Of a stretch of DNA of 9,113 bases, positions 1-5,679 are shown one piece after another. This stretch comes from an uncultured Devosia sp. GTDB lineage: Bacteria > Pseudomonadota > Alphaproteobacteria > Rhizobiales > Devosiaceae. How positions within the stretch are numbered: the first letter of the stretch is position 1; each line of letters opens with the position of its first letter. The DNA is taken from contig CAMLKN010000082.1 in the NCBI GenBank assembly GCA_946480655.1, forward strand, positions 1 to 9,113, read 5' to 3'. Below the pieces are notes generated by a model, which saw nothing but the letters and a program-made list of their open reading frames with translations, was not told the origin of the DNA and did no database searches. The translations under genes and the position numbers were made by a program.

Positions 1-95
1 CGCACCTCCATTTTGAAGTGCACCGCGCCGACAAGAGCATCGATCCCAAGCCCTTCCTCGATGCCGGCAAGCGCATACTCGCCATGCTGGGATAA
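1..95 (+). CDS. M23 (LytM-type) peptidoglycan endopeptidase, C-terminal fragment
   Basis: Only the last 30 or so codons are in the window; the gene begins upstream of base 1 and ends at TAA 93-95. The visible peptide starts HLHFEVHRADKSIDPKPFLD. HLHFEV is the closing motif of M23 metallopeptidases, and the second His of HxH is a zinc ligand in LytM-type enzymes. The following (V/I)DPxP(F/Y)L is the usual end of the domain. Such proteins cleave peptidoglycan cross-links or, when degenerate, activate amidases in the periplasm. The rest of the active site lies outside the window, so activity cannot be judged. The gene is convergent with prfB. Confidence 0.85.
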   Translation, partial: HLHFEVHRADKSIDPKPFLDAGKRILAMLG

Positions 96-144
96 GAACA
101 ACCCCCGTTGCGGCAGGAACTGGTTGCTCCGCCATCTCGGCGCC

Positions 145-167
145 GCCCTCGGACTTGATCCGAGGGC
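145..167. repeat. Palindromic repeat, copy 1
   Basis: A perfect 9-bp stem GCCCTCGGA / TCCGAGGGC (145-153 and 159-167) encloses the loop CTTGA (154-158). It closely resembles copy 2 at 198-220 when that copy is read on the opposite strand. Palindromes of the form CCTCGG-x-CTTGA-x-CCGAGG are common dispersed intergenic elements in alphaproteobacterial genomes; assigning this one to such a family is inference. Confidence 0.75.
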
Positions 168-197
168 CCGTTTCGAGCTGCGCTGCTCCGGATGGTG

Positions 198-220
198 GCC
201 CTCGGGTCAGGCCCGAGGGC
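198..220. repeat. Palindromic repeat, copy 2 (inverted relative to copy 1)
   Basis: A perfect 9-bp stem GCCCTCGGG / CCCGAGGGC (198-206 and 212-220) encloses TCAGG. On the minus strand the loop reads CCTGA, matching the CTTGA of copy 1 at four of five positions. Where the final stem pair differs, both arms differ together (A/T in copy 1, G/C here), so pairing is kept. The two copies face each other 30 bases apart, like a composite REP/BIME-type element. Confidence 0.75.
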
Positions 221-251
221 GGACCGGTGGGCGTAGAACCGAAGTGCCCAA

Positions 252-1377
252 TCAGCCCTCGGACGCCACGTCCGTAGCAACGCCGACGCGTTGGGCCAAT
301 GCGGCTTCCATGAACTCGTCGAGGTCGCCGTCCAGCACCACGGAGGGCTGGCCGCTTTCGACGCCGGTCCTGAGATCCTTGACCATCTGGTAGGGCTGCA
401 GGACGTAGGAGCGAATCTGGTGGCCCCAGCCGATATCGGTCTTGTTGGCCGCCTGGGCATTGGCTGCCTCTTCGCGCTTCTGCAGTTCCATCTCGTAGAG
501 ACGGGATTTGAGCATGGCCATGGCCGTGGCTCGGTTCTTGTGCTGGCTGCGTTCCTGCTGGCACGCCACGATGATGCCCGAGGGCACGTGGGTGATGCGG
601 ATGGCCGAGTCCGTCGTGTTGACGTGCTGCCCGCCGGCACCCGAGGCGCGGTAGGTGTCGACCTTGAGATCGGCTTCGCGGATTTCGATCTCGATACTGT
701 CATCGATCACCGGATAGACCCAGCAGCTCGAGAAGCTGGTATGGCGCCGGGCTGCCGAGTCATAGGGGCTGATGCGCACGAGGCGATGGACGCCGCTTTC
801 GGTCTTGAGCCAACCATAGGCATTGTGCCCCTTGACGAGGATCGTAGCCGATTTGATGCCGGCTTCTTCGCCGTCATGCATTTCGAGCACTTCCACCTTC
901 ATCTTCCGGCGTTCGGCCCAGCGGGTATACATGCGCAAGAGCATGTTGGCCCAATCCTGGCTCTCGGTGCCGCCGGCGCCGGAGTGGATTTCGACATAGC
1001 AGTCATTGGCATCGACTTCGCCGGAGAGCAGCGTTTCGATCTGCGTGCGGCGGGCCGTCGCCTTGAGGTCGATCAGGGCCTGTTCGGCATCGCGCACGAT
1101 GTCCTCGTCGCCCTCGGCTTCGCCCAGTTCGATCAGTTCGACATTGTCGGCGATCCCGGCTTCGAGCTCACGCACGGTCTTGACCGCAACGTCGAGCTCA
1201 TCGCGCTCCCGCATGGTGACGCGGGCCTTTTCCGGGTCGTTCCAGAAATCGGGCGATTCAGTTTGCGCGTTCAGCGCGTCGAGACGGAGTTGAGCTGTAT
1301 CCCAGTCAAAGATGCCTCCTCAGCAGGGTCAGAACCTGCTCGATTTCGGCGACGGTCTTTTCGATTTCCGTACGCAT
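252..1377 (-). CDS. prfB: Peptide chain release factor 2 (RF2), made by programmed +1 frameshift
   Basis: RF2 recognises UGA and UAA stop codons on the ribosome and triggers peptide release. Translation starts at ATG 1377-1375 behind AAGGAAG. The first 23 codons (MRTEIEK...LLRRHL) run into an in-frame TGA at 1308-1306. A +1 shift at CTT TGA C skips T1308 and enters the long frame [16 protein letters not shown]..., which runs to TGA 254-252, giving 374 aa, close to the family's usual 365-376. In full-length numbering the stop-codon tripeptide is SPY at about 203-205 (SPF in E. coli) and the catalytic GGQ is at about 248-250 in [11 protein letters not shown]; both sit within two residues of the E. 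coli positions. An annotation starting at the internal ATG 1214 would lose the N-terminal part. It lies 50 bases behind the deformylase-like gene on the same strand, so co-transcription is likely. Confidence 0.97.
1305..1320 (-). promoter_or_regulatory. prfB: Programmed +1 frameshift site of prfB
   Basis: On the minus strand the site reads AGGAGGCATCTTTGAC. AGGAGG (1320-1315) is an internal Shine-Dalgarno sequence that pairs with 16S rRNA, followed by 3 spacer bases, the slippery CTT (1311-1309), the stop TGA (1308-1306) and C. E. coli prfB has the same arrangement (AGGGGG TAT CTT TGA C). Known logic: when RF2 is scarce the ribosome pauses at UGA, shifts +1 and makes full-length RF2; when RF2 is plentiful it terminates after 23 codons. 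The frames, SD, spacer and slip codon are all visible directly. Confidence 0.96.
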
Positions 1378-1427
1378 TTTGCTTCCTTGGTTTGTGGCGC
1401 CCCGTTTAGCGGAGCATGCCGCATGGA

Positions 1428-1937
1428 TCAACCTTTGCGGCCGATTTTGGCAAAGCGCTTGATGGCGGTATCACGCTTGAGACGGGAAACGCGCGCGAGG
1501 AAGAAAACACCGTTGACCTGATCGATCTCGTGCTGGGCAACGCGGGCGGCAAAGCCGGTGAGGTCCAGTTCCACGGGGTGCCCAGCCTCGTCATCGAAGG
1601 CAATGCGGGCATTTTCCGGACGGATGACATCAACCTCGATGCCGGGCATGGAGACCGAGCCTTCCTTGCCGGACAGGTCGGGGCCGCTGGTCGCAACAAT
1701 GCGCGGATTGTAGAGCAGCCGGTAGTCCCGGGTGACGGGATCGGCCAGGCTGACCACGGCGACCGGCGCGACCAGTCCGATATGGGCAGCCGCCAGACCA
1801 TAGGCCGAAACATCCTCTGCCGCACGGAGCAGAGTCGCACCGATGGCGAGCAATTCATCATCCACTGCCCGCGTCGCCGCTGCAGCAACGAGCCGTGGAT
1901 CGGGATAGAGAATGAAAGGTCTCACATCCGCGTTCAT
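1428..1937 (-). CDS. Peptide deformylase-like protein with degenerate metal site
   Basis: The 169 aa length and the start (MNADVRPFILYPDPRL) match peptide deformylases, which remove the N-formyl group from nascent proteins using a metal held by one Cys and two His. All three family motifs are present but altered. Motif 1 GxGLAAxQxG reads YGLAAAHIG (residues 46-54, Gln to His). Motif 2 EGCLS reads EGSVS (92-96, Cys ligand to Ser). Motif 3 HExDH reads HEIDQ (136-140, second His ligand to Gln). Only His136 and the catalytic Glu137 remain, so ordinary deformylase activity is doubtful and a bona fide def is expected elsewhere. The frame is intact and protein-like throughout, so this is probably a maintained paralogue rather than a pseudogene. 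It lies directly upstream of prfB, with which it probably shares a transcript. No SD lies close to the chosen ATG; see the leader at 1934-1991. Confidence 0.85.
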   Translation of the reverse strand: MNADVRPFILYPDPRLVAAAATRAVDDELLAIGATLLRAAEDVSAYGLAAAHIGLVAPVAVVSLADPVTRDYRLLYNPRIVATSGPDLSGKEGSVSMPGIEVDVIRPENARIAFDDEAGHPVELDLTGFAARVAQHEIDQVNGVFFLARVSRLKRDTAIKRFAKIGRKG

Positions 1938-1979
1938 CTACGGGATTTTTCGTTCATGGACGGCATTTTTCTTGTTCAT
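1935..1979 (-). repeat. Triplicated ATGAAC start region
   Basis: On the minus strand ATGAAC occurs three times, at 1979, 1957 and 1937. The first two units (22 and 20 bases) are imperfect copies of each other, of the form ATGAAC-(AA)GAAAAAT-(G/C)CCGT. The middle ATG opens a 7-codon frame (MNEKSRR) whose TGA (1936-1934) overlaps the deformylase-like ATG as ATGA. A small tandem duplication appears to have moved the gene start away from its SD at 1991-1987. Confidence 0.6.
1938..1979 (-). CDS. Possible 13-codon upstream ORF before the deformylase-like gene
   Basis: On the minus strand ATG 1979-1977 opens the peptide MNKKNAVHERKIP and stops at TAG 1940-1938, with no base between that stop and the ATG of the deformylase-like gene. 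It has the best ribosome binding site in the area: AGGAG at 1991-1987, 7 bases before its ATG. It is in frame with the downstream gene, so it may be a leader that couples translation, or a relic of a longer N-terminus cut by the TAG. Translation of this peptide is inferred only. Confidence 0.4.
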   Translation of the reverse strand: MNKKNAVHERKIP

Positions 1980-1980
1980 C

Positions 1981-2009
1981 TTGCAACTCCTGGCCCCTGC
2001 TGGTACGTC
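1981..2009 (+). promoter_or_regulatory. Weak candidate promoter for tRNA-Arg
   Basis: TTGCAA (1981-1986) and TACGTC (2004-2009) are 17 bases apart and end 10 bases before the tRNA. The -10 element is poor. It would overlap the leader and SD of the divergent deformylase-like gene. Confidence 0.2.
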
Positions 2010-2019
2010 GGTTTCGGCT

Positions 2020-2096
2020 GGTCCCGTAGCTCAGCAGGATAGAGCACAGGATTCCTAATCCTGGGGTCGTGGGTTCGAATCCCGCCGGGATCACCA
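2020..2096 (+). tRNA. tRNA-Arg(CCT)
   Basis: A complete 77-base cloverleaf can be folded by eye. The acceptor stem GGTCCCG pairs with CGGGATC with one G-U pair. The D arm is GCTC/GAGC, the anticodon stem is CAGGA/TCCTG with loop TTCCTAA, the variable loop is GGGTC, and the T arm is GTGGG TTCGAAT CCCGC. Discriminator A and an encoded CCA (2094-2096) follow. The anticodon CCT (2054-2056) decodes AGG as arginine. The last six bases overlap, in antisense, the final sense codon and stop codon of the PfkB-family kinase gene. No integrase or attachment-site duplication is visible next to it. Confidence 0.97.
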
Positions 2097-3122
2097 GTTC
2101 CCCAGCCCCGTCATGGCGACCGCAATCGCCTCCGCCGACAGCGGCCCATTGACGGTGACCTTGTGTCTCGCGAGGATGAAGCCGACTTCTGCCGCCTTGA
2201 GGGGCTGCGCGAGGTTTCGCGCATAGGCCCATAGGAAACCACCACAAAACGTATCTCCGGCACCGTTGGGATCGATGGCCACAAAGTCGGCGGCCGGGGG
2301 GCGGTGTGGCAGCGACTGAGTCGAGATTGCTCCGTTGCCACCCGTGCAGAGAGTGGCGCCGGCATGGTTACGCGCGACGATGAGCCAGTCAGACGCCAAG
2401 GCTCCGCCCATGGCTTTGAGCGCGTCCTCGCCGCCCAGAAGGGCGAATTCCTCGGCATTGAGATGCAGGATTCGGGTTTGCCGCAGCAGCGCTGCAAACC
2501 CTTCTCCACCCGGCGCAATCCAGGCCATGCCCGGATCGAGCGAGACCACCAGCGATGGCTTCAAAGCCCTTGATGCGGCTAAGATTTCGGCAATGAGACC
2601 GGGCGTGGCCGGATCGAGAAAGGAGGTAACATGGACGATGTCGCAGCGGGCGATTGCCGCAACCAGCTCGTTGCGGTTTGCGACCAGCCAGCTGGCAATC
2701 CCGGCATTTGCCCCCGTGGCGGTGAGGAGCGTGCGACCGGCAGGTTCGACCATGGCAAGACAGGTCGCGGGCGGCAGCGGCGAGACAGAAACGCCATGAG
2801 TTTCGACAGACCAGTCAGTGAGGGCCGCAAGGTGCGGCTGGATCCCGTCGAGAGAGCCGGCAATGCCGAAGAAGGCGAGGTCGAGTATGGCGTCGCGGTT
2901 GAGCAGCGCGACAACACGCGCGACGTTGAAGGCCGAGCCCCCGAGCCAGGTCGAGGCGCCCATGCGGGAGAGACGGTGAGCACCCGTCTGCGCAGCGTCA
3001 TCGGACACGGGGGTCTCGACAAGCGGGGGTGCATCCAGGCCCAGGGTGGGCAGGAGAGTCGCCGCACGCTGTCGCACGACCACATCGCGATTCATTGCGC
3101 CCAGAAATCCGATTTTCACCAT
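2091..3122 (-). CDS. PfkB-family carbohydrate/nucleoside kinase
   Basis: This 343 aa protein belongs to the ribokinase/PfkB fold, which phosphorylates a sugar or nucleoside hydroxyl with ATP in the cytoplasm. The N-terminus KIGFLGAMNRDVV is typical of the family. The first signature region reads GGSAFNVARVVALL (residues 61-74). The NxxE motif that helps bind Mg is NAEE (222-225). The second signature DPNGAGDTFCGGF (284-296) carries the GAGD anion hole and the catalytic Asp290. The substrate cannot be told from sequence alone. ATG 3122 is preferred because it begins the family's first beta strand; a TTG at 3182 would add 20 residues with no family resemblance. It follows the sensor kinase on the same strand, 90 bases on, and may be co-transcribed. 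Its end codes W-stop through the complement of the tRNA CCA tail. Confidence 0.88.
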   Translation of the reverse strand: MVKIGFLGAMNRDVVVRQRAATLLPTLGLDAPPLVETPVSDDAAQTGAHRLSRMGASTWLGGSAFNVARVVALLNRDAILDLAFFGIAGSLDGIQPHLAALTDWSVETHGVSVSPLPPATCLAMVEPAGRTLLTATGANAGIASWLVANRNELVAAIARCDIVHVTSFLDPATPGLIAEILAASRALKPSLVVSLDPGMAWIAPGGEGFAALLRQTRILHLNAEEFALLGGEDALKAMGGALASDWLIVARNHAGATLCTGGNGAISTQSLPHRPPAADFVAIDPNGAGDTFCGGFLWAYARNLAQPLKAAEVGFILARHKVTVNGPLSAEAIAVAMTGLGNW

Positions 3123-3212
3123 GGGCCGCTGGTAGCGCGGGTCATAGGTAGAGGCAAGCGGGAGCTCCGCAAGTCCCGGCAAGCCAGCCCACCGATTGGG
3201 CCCTTGCTACCA

Positions 3213-4787
3213 TCATTGCCGGGTCGGGTGCCCCGAGACGGCCAGGGCCAGATCGGCTTCGAACCTCGTTCCCCCGTCGGAATGAAAGGCATAGGTGCCG
3301 CCCATCTGGGCGACGACACCGCGAACGAGGCGTAGGCCCATGCTGGTGGGTGCCTCTGGAACGGGCCCCATGCCGACGCCGTTGTCGGCCACAATCAGCC
3401 GGCACCGGCCGCCGCCCTTGTCGCGAAGGGTGACCGAGATCGTCCCCTGGCGGCCATCGGCAAAGGCATATTTGAGCGCATTGGTGACCAGTTCGCTGAG
3501 CAAGAGCGACAGAGGCGTCGCATGGTCGCGGTCGACCGGGGCATGGTCGAGGTCATACTCGATGGCGACGTTTGCTCCATAGGCATGGGCCACTTCATCC
3601 ACCACGACCCGGACCAGGTCATGGGCGTCGATGTCTTCGTAGCGATCGTGCCGGTAGATGTGTTCGTGCATCGCCGCCATGGCGCTCAAGCGACTCTGGA
3701 GATCGATCTTGGCACCGGCGGGCATGTCCTGCATGCGCACGAGCGACTGAACGGACTGCAGGTTGTTCTTCACGCGGTGGTGGATTTCGCGGAACAGCAT
3801 GACATTGGTTTCGTTGGCGGCCTCCAGCTCGGCCCGACGACGCGCATCACGTCGCATCAGTCGGTTGATCCAGATCCCGCCGCCAACCAGACCAAGCAGT
3901 ATCGGCGCGGCGATGATCATGACGCTGATGATCGCCGTGCGCAGGCCTTCCCAGGTCTGGTTCGTCGCTATCGACGCCAGTGCAAGAATCTCCGTGCCGG
4001 GCACGCTGCGATAGCTCACGACGCGTGAAATGCCATCGACCGGAGACTCCTCGGAAAAATAGGTTCCGGCGTCTGCTTGGGGCAAGTGCTGGGTAATCAG
4101 GGGGTGAGCAGAAAGATCCGTCGCTTCGCTGACGCTCGGATAACGGGCCATCAAAAGGCCATCGCGCCGGACAATGCTGACGGTCGAGCCCGTGTCGAGG
4201 TCCAGATAGGACCAGAATGACTGCATGAGCGCGTCGCTGAACGACACCATGATGGCGCCGGCGAAGTCGCCGTTGCGGGTGATCCGCTTGGAAAAGACGA
4301 AGATGTTCTCGCCGGTCAGGCGGCTGACCAACAGACCCGAAGTGTAGAAGGGCGCGCCATCCCTCAGGGCCGTGAAATATTCCCTGTCTGCCACATTCAC
4401 GGATGCGGCGCCCGGGACCGTGGCGAACAAGGTATTGGCGTCGGCATCGATGATGTAGACGTCGATATCGTCAGGCAGCCCCTCCACCGCAGCCTCAAGA
4501 ACGGCGCTGTCGGAGGTGAGGGATGGCCCCAGAACGGCATCGATGCGGCGCAGGGTCTGATTGGCGACCTGCGCCACCCAGCCGGCATTGGTCGCCACCA
4601 CCTGGGCGGCGGCCTGTGATCGCTCCTCGAGACGCAGACGGGTCTGTCCGATCGCCTGGAAAACGAAATAGGCAAAGATGCCGGCAAAGACTGCAATGCA
4701 GAGGGTCACGAAGGCAACTGCCACCGATGCGGCCCGCACCTCACGCGAACGAACTTCCCTACCCTCAGCCAGTATCGCCTCCCCCAC
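3213..4787 (-). CDS. Membrane sensor histidine kinase, HisKA_2 type with periplasmic dCache-like domain
   Basis: The 524 aa protein has a short cytoplasmic tail, a first membrane segment at about 20-46, a periplasmic region of about 230 residues that resembles dCache/PAS-like ligand sensors, a second membrane segment at about 284-308, and a cytoplasmic kinase core. The H box is REIHHRVKNNLQ (333-344) with His336 the likely phosphoacceptor, as in HisKA_2 (HWE-related) kinases. The ATPase has an N box ELVTNALKYAF (432-442), a G1 box VADNGVGM (466-473) and a G2-like TSMGLRLVRG (481-490). The start is GTG (4787-4785) with AAGGG 7 bases upstream. No response regulator is encoded within the window. 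In alphaproteobacteria, related kinases often feed the general stress response through PhyR; that link is only a possibility here. The ligand is unknown. Confidence 0.9.
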   Translation of the reverse strand: MGEAILAEGREVRSREVRAASVAVAFVTLCIAVFAGIFAYFVFQAIGQTRLRLEERSQAAAQVVATNAGWVAQVANQTLRRIDAVLGPSLTSDSAVLEAAVEGLPDDIDVYIIDADANTLFATVPGAASVNVADREYFTALRDGAPFYTSGLLVSRLTGENIFVFSKRITRNGDFAGAIMVSFSDALMQSFWSYLDLDTGSTVSIVRRDGLLMARYPSVSEATDLSAHPLITQHLPQADAGTYFSEESPVDGISRVVSYRSVPGTEILALASIATNQTWEGLRTAIISVMIIAAPILLGLVGGGIWINRLMRRDARRRAELEAANETNVMLFREIHHRVKNNLQSVQSLVRMQDMPAGAKIDLQSRLSAMAAMHEHIYRHDRYEDIDAHDLVRVVVDEVAHAYGANVAIEYDLDHAPVDRDHATPLSLLLSELVTNALKYAFADGRQGTISVTLRDKGGGRCRLIVADNGVGMGPVPEAPTSMGLRLVRGVVAQMGGTYAFHSDGGTRFEADLALAVSGHPTRQ

Positions 4788-4976
4788 AATGCTGCCCTTT
4801 TTTGCAGGCTTTCGTTGCCGCGCAAAGCCTTATTGGCGTTGAGCCGTGGCGAGCTAACGCGCGAGGGTCAATTTGGCTGCACTGCGACGCGATTTGCGCA
4901 TCGCAAGTGCCCGTTAACATGGCGGAAGGTGGCGCATGGTAAAGCCCAGCCCTCCGGCTGCCCCGAAAGGACAGAC
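4788..4976. promoter_or_regulatory. Divergent intergenic region between sensor kinase and CAP lipoprotein
   Basis: These 189 bases separate two divergent genes and should carry both promoters, but I could not pick out convincing -35/-10 pairs. Visible structure: GGCTTT/AAAGCC arms at 4807-4812 and 4824-4829 in the kinase leader; an imperfect hairpin GCGTTgAGC / GCTAACGC at 4836-4860; and a small palindrome TTGCG-CAT-CGCAA near 4895-4907. No gene is supported. Confidence 0.5.
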
Positions 4977-5447
4977 ATGACCAAACTTAACCCCTTGCTG
5001 ACGGCTGCATCGCTCGCCCTGGTGCTGGCGGGATGCTCATCGTTTGGCGGCCCGAGCTCGCCTGGCGCCCTCTCGGCCGGGCTTTCGGCCCGCATGGACC
5101 AGCCCAATGCCACGCTCGACAGCCAGCAGGCCATCGATCTTATCAATGCCTATCGCGCCACGCGTAACATGCCGCCGTTGATGGCCGATGCCGGACTCAA
5201 CGGCACCGCGCAGGCACTCGCCAATCAATATGCCCAAACGGGCACGGCCCCCACCAAGCCGCAGAACCTCGCGCAGATGAAGCTCAGCGCCGGCTATGCA
5301 ACATTCGCCGAGACTTTCTCGGGCTGGCGCAACAACGCCGCCGACGCCGTCGGACTGGCCGCTCCCGCTACCAAGGCCGGCGTTGCAGCCGCCTACAATC
5401 CTGGATCAAGCTACGGCATCTATTGGGTGCTGGTCCTTGGCAATTGA
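4977..5447 (+). CDS. Small CAP-domain (SCP/PR1-like) lipoprotein
   Basis: The 156 aa protein starts at ATG 4977 with AAAGGA at 4966-4971, 5 bases upstream. It begins with a lipoprotein signal: MTKLNPLL, then a hydrophobic stretch, then the lipobox LAGC with Cys20 as lipidation site. A Ser/Pro/Gly-rich linker follows. The rest fits the CAP fold: AIDLINAYRATRNMPPL (first helix), a second helix ALANQYAQ, the AETFSGW segment corresponding to the ENxxxG region, and the end YGIYWVLVLG. The protein has no histidine at all, so the His pair of the CAP cavity is missing, and its only cysteine is in the lipobox. It is probably anchored to a membrane facing the periplasm. Function is unknown; CAP proteins are mostly binding or scaffold proteins. 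The stop overlaps the start of the TusA-like gene. Confidence 0.8.
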   Translation: MTKLNPLLTAASLALVLAGCSSFGGPSSPGALSAGLSARMDQPNATLDSQQAIDLINAYRATRNMPPLMADAGLNGTAQALANQYAQTGTAPTKPQNLAQMKLSAGYATFAETFSGWRNNAADAVGLAAPATKAGVAAAYNPGSSYGIYWVLVLGN

Positions 5448-5679
5448 TCCGAACACGATCGACGCCAGGGGGCTCAAATGCCCCCTGCCCGTGCTCAAGC
5501 TCGAAAAACGGCTTGCACAGGTAACCGCCGGCACCGAGATCATTGTGCTTGCCACCGATCCCATGGCCAAGATCGACATTCCTCTTCATTGCCGCCAGAA
5601 CGGCCATGCCTGTCATCAGGAAACGACCGTCGACGCCATGCGGTTCGTGATCGTCAAGGCTGGCGATCGGGCACCCTAA
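5437..5679 (+). CDS. TusA/SirA-like sulfurtransferase
   Basis: TusA-family proteins carry a persulfide on a conserved Cys and hand the sulfur on, for example in tRNA 2-thiouridine or molybdenum cofactor synthesis. The 80 aa product has the defining N-terminal motif DARGLKCPLPVLK with the sulfur-carrying Cys15 in CPxP. The rest (KLEKRL...EIIVLATDPMAKIDIP...FVIVKAG) follows the small beta-alpha-beta fold. The family's usual N-terminus fits only a TTG start at 5437, because no ATG or GTG lies in frame nearby. This start overlaps the CAP gene by 11 bases, so translation is probably coupled. It ends at TAA 5677-5679, overlapping the stop of the convergent carboxypeptidase gene. Which sulfur pathway it serves is not shown. 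Confidence 0.85.
   Translation: MAIDPNTIDARGLKCPLPVLKLEKRLAQVTAGTEIIVLATDPMAKIDIPLHCRQNGHACHQETTVDAMRFVIVKAGDRAP

Larger units (their letters stand above)
96..251. other. Intergenic region between convergent M23 gene and prfB
   Basis: This 156-base stretch separates two converging genes. I see no credible gene in it. It holds two strong palindromes (145-167 and 198-220), listed separately. Neither is followed by a T-run on either strand, so they are not canonical intrinsic terminators, though they may still help end both transcripts. Confidence 0.7.

Noticed and set aside
291..1409. 372-codon open frame on the plus strand opposite prfB
   Set aside because: It is antisense to a confidently identified RF2, has a composition typical of a GC-rich shadow frame, and no recognisable domain.
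1416..2042. 208-codon plus-strand open frame opposite the deformylase-like gene
   Set aside because: Shadow of the real gene; it also runs into the tRNA.
2020..2096. tRNA-Arg(CCT) as an integration site for a genomic island
   Set aside because: No integrase, direct repeat of the tRNA 3' end or foreign-looking genes are visible on either side; a housekeeping-like kinase gene directly abuts it.
3123..3182. TTG start at 3182 for the PfkB kinase
   Set aside because: The extra 20 residues do not resemble the family, whose first strand begins right after ATG 3122; kept only as an alternative.
2631..3335. 234-codon plus-strand open frame opposite the PfkB kinase and the end of the sensor kinase
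   Set aside because: Antisense shadow spanning the junction of two real genes.
4815..4976. N-terminal extension of the CAP lipoprotein from ATG 4815
   Set aside because: It would bury the lipoprotein signal peptide and ignore the good SD just before ATG 4977.
5466..5487. Perfect 7-bp hairpin CAGGGGG/CCCCCTG near the start of the TusA-like gene
   Set aside because: It is encoded by the conserved RGLKCPL stretch with GC-rich codons, has no T-run, and is probably a by-product of the protein motif.
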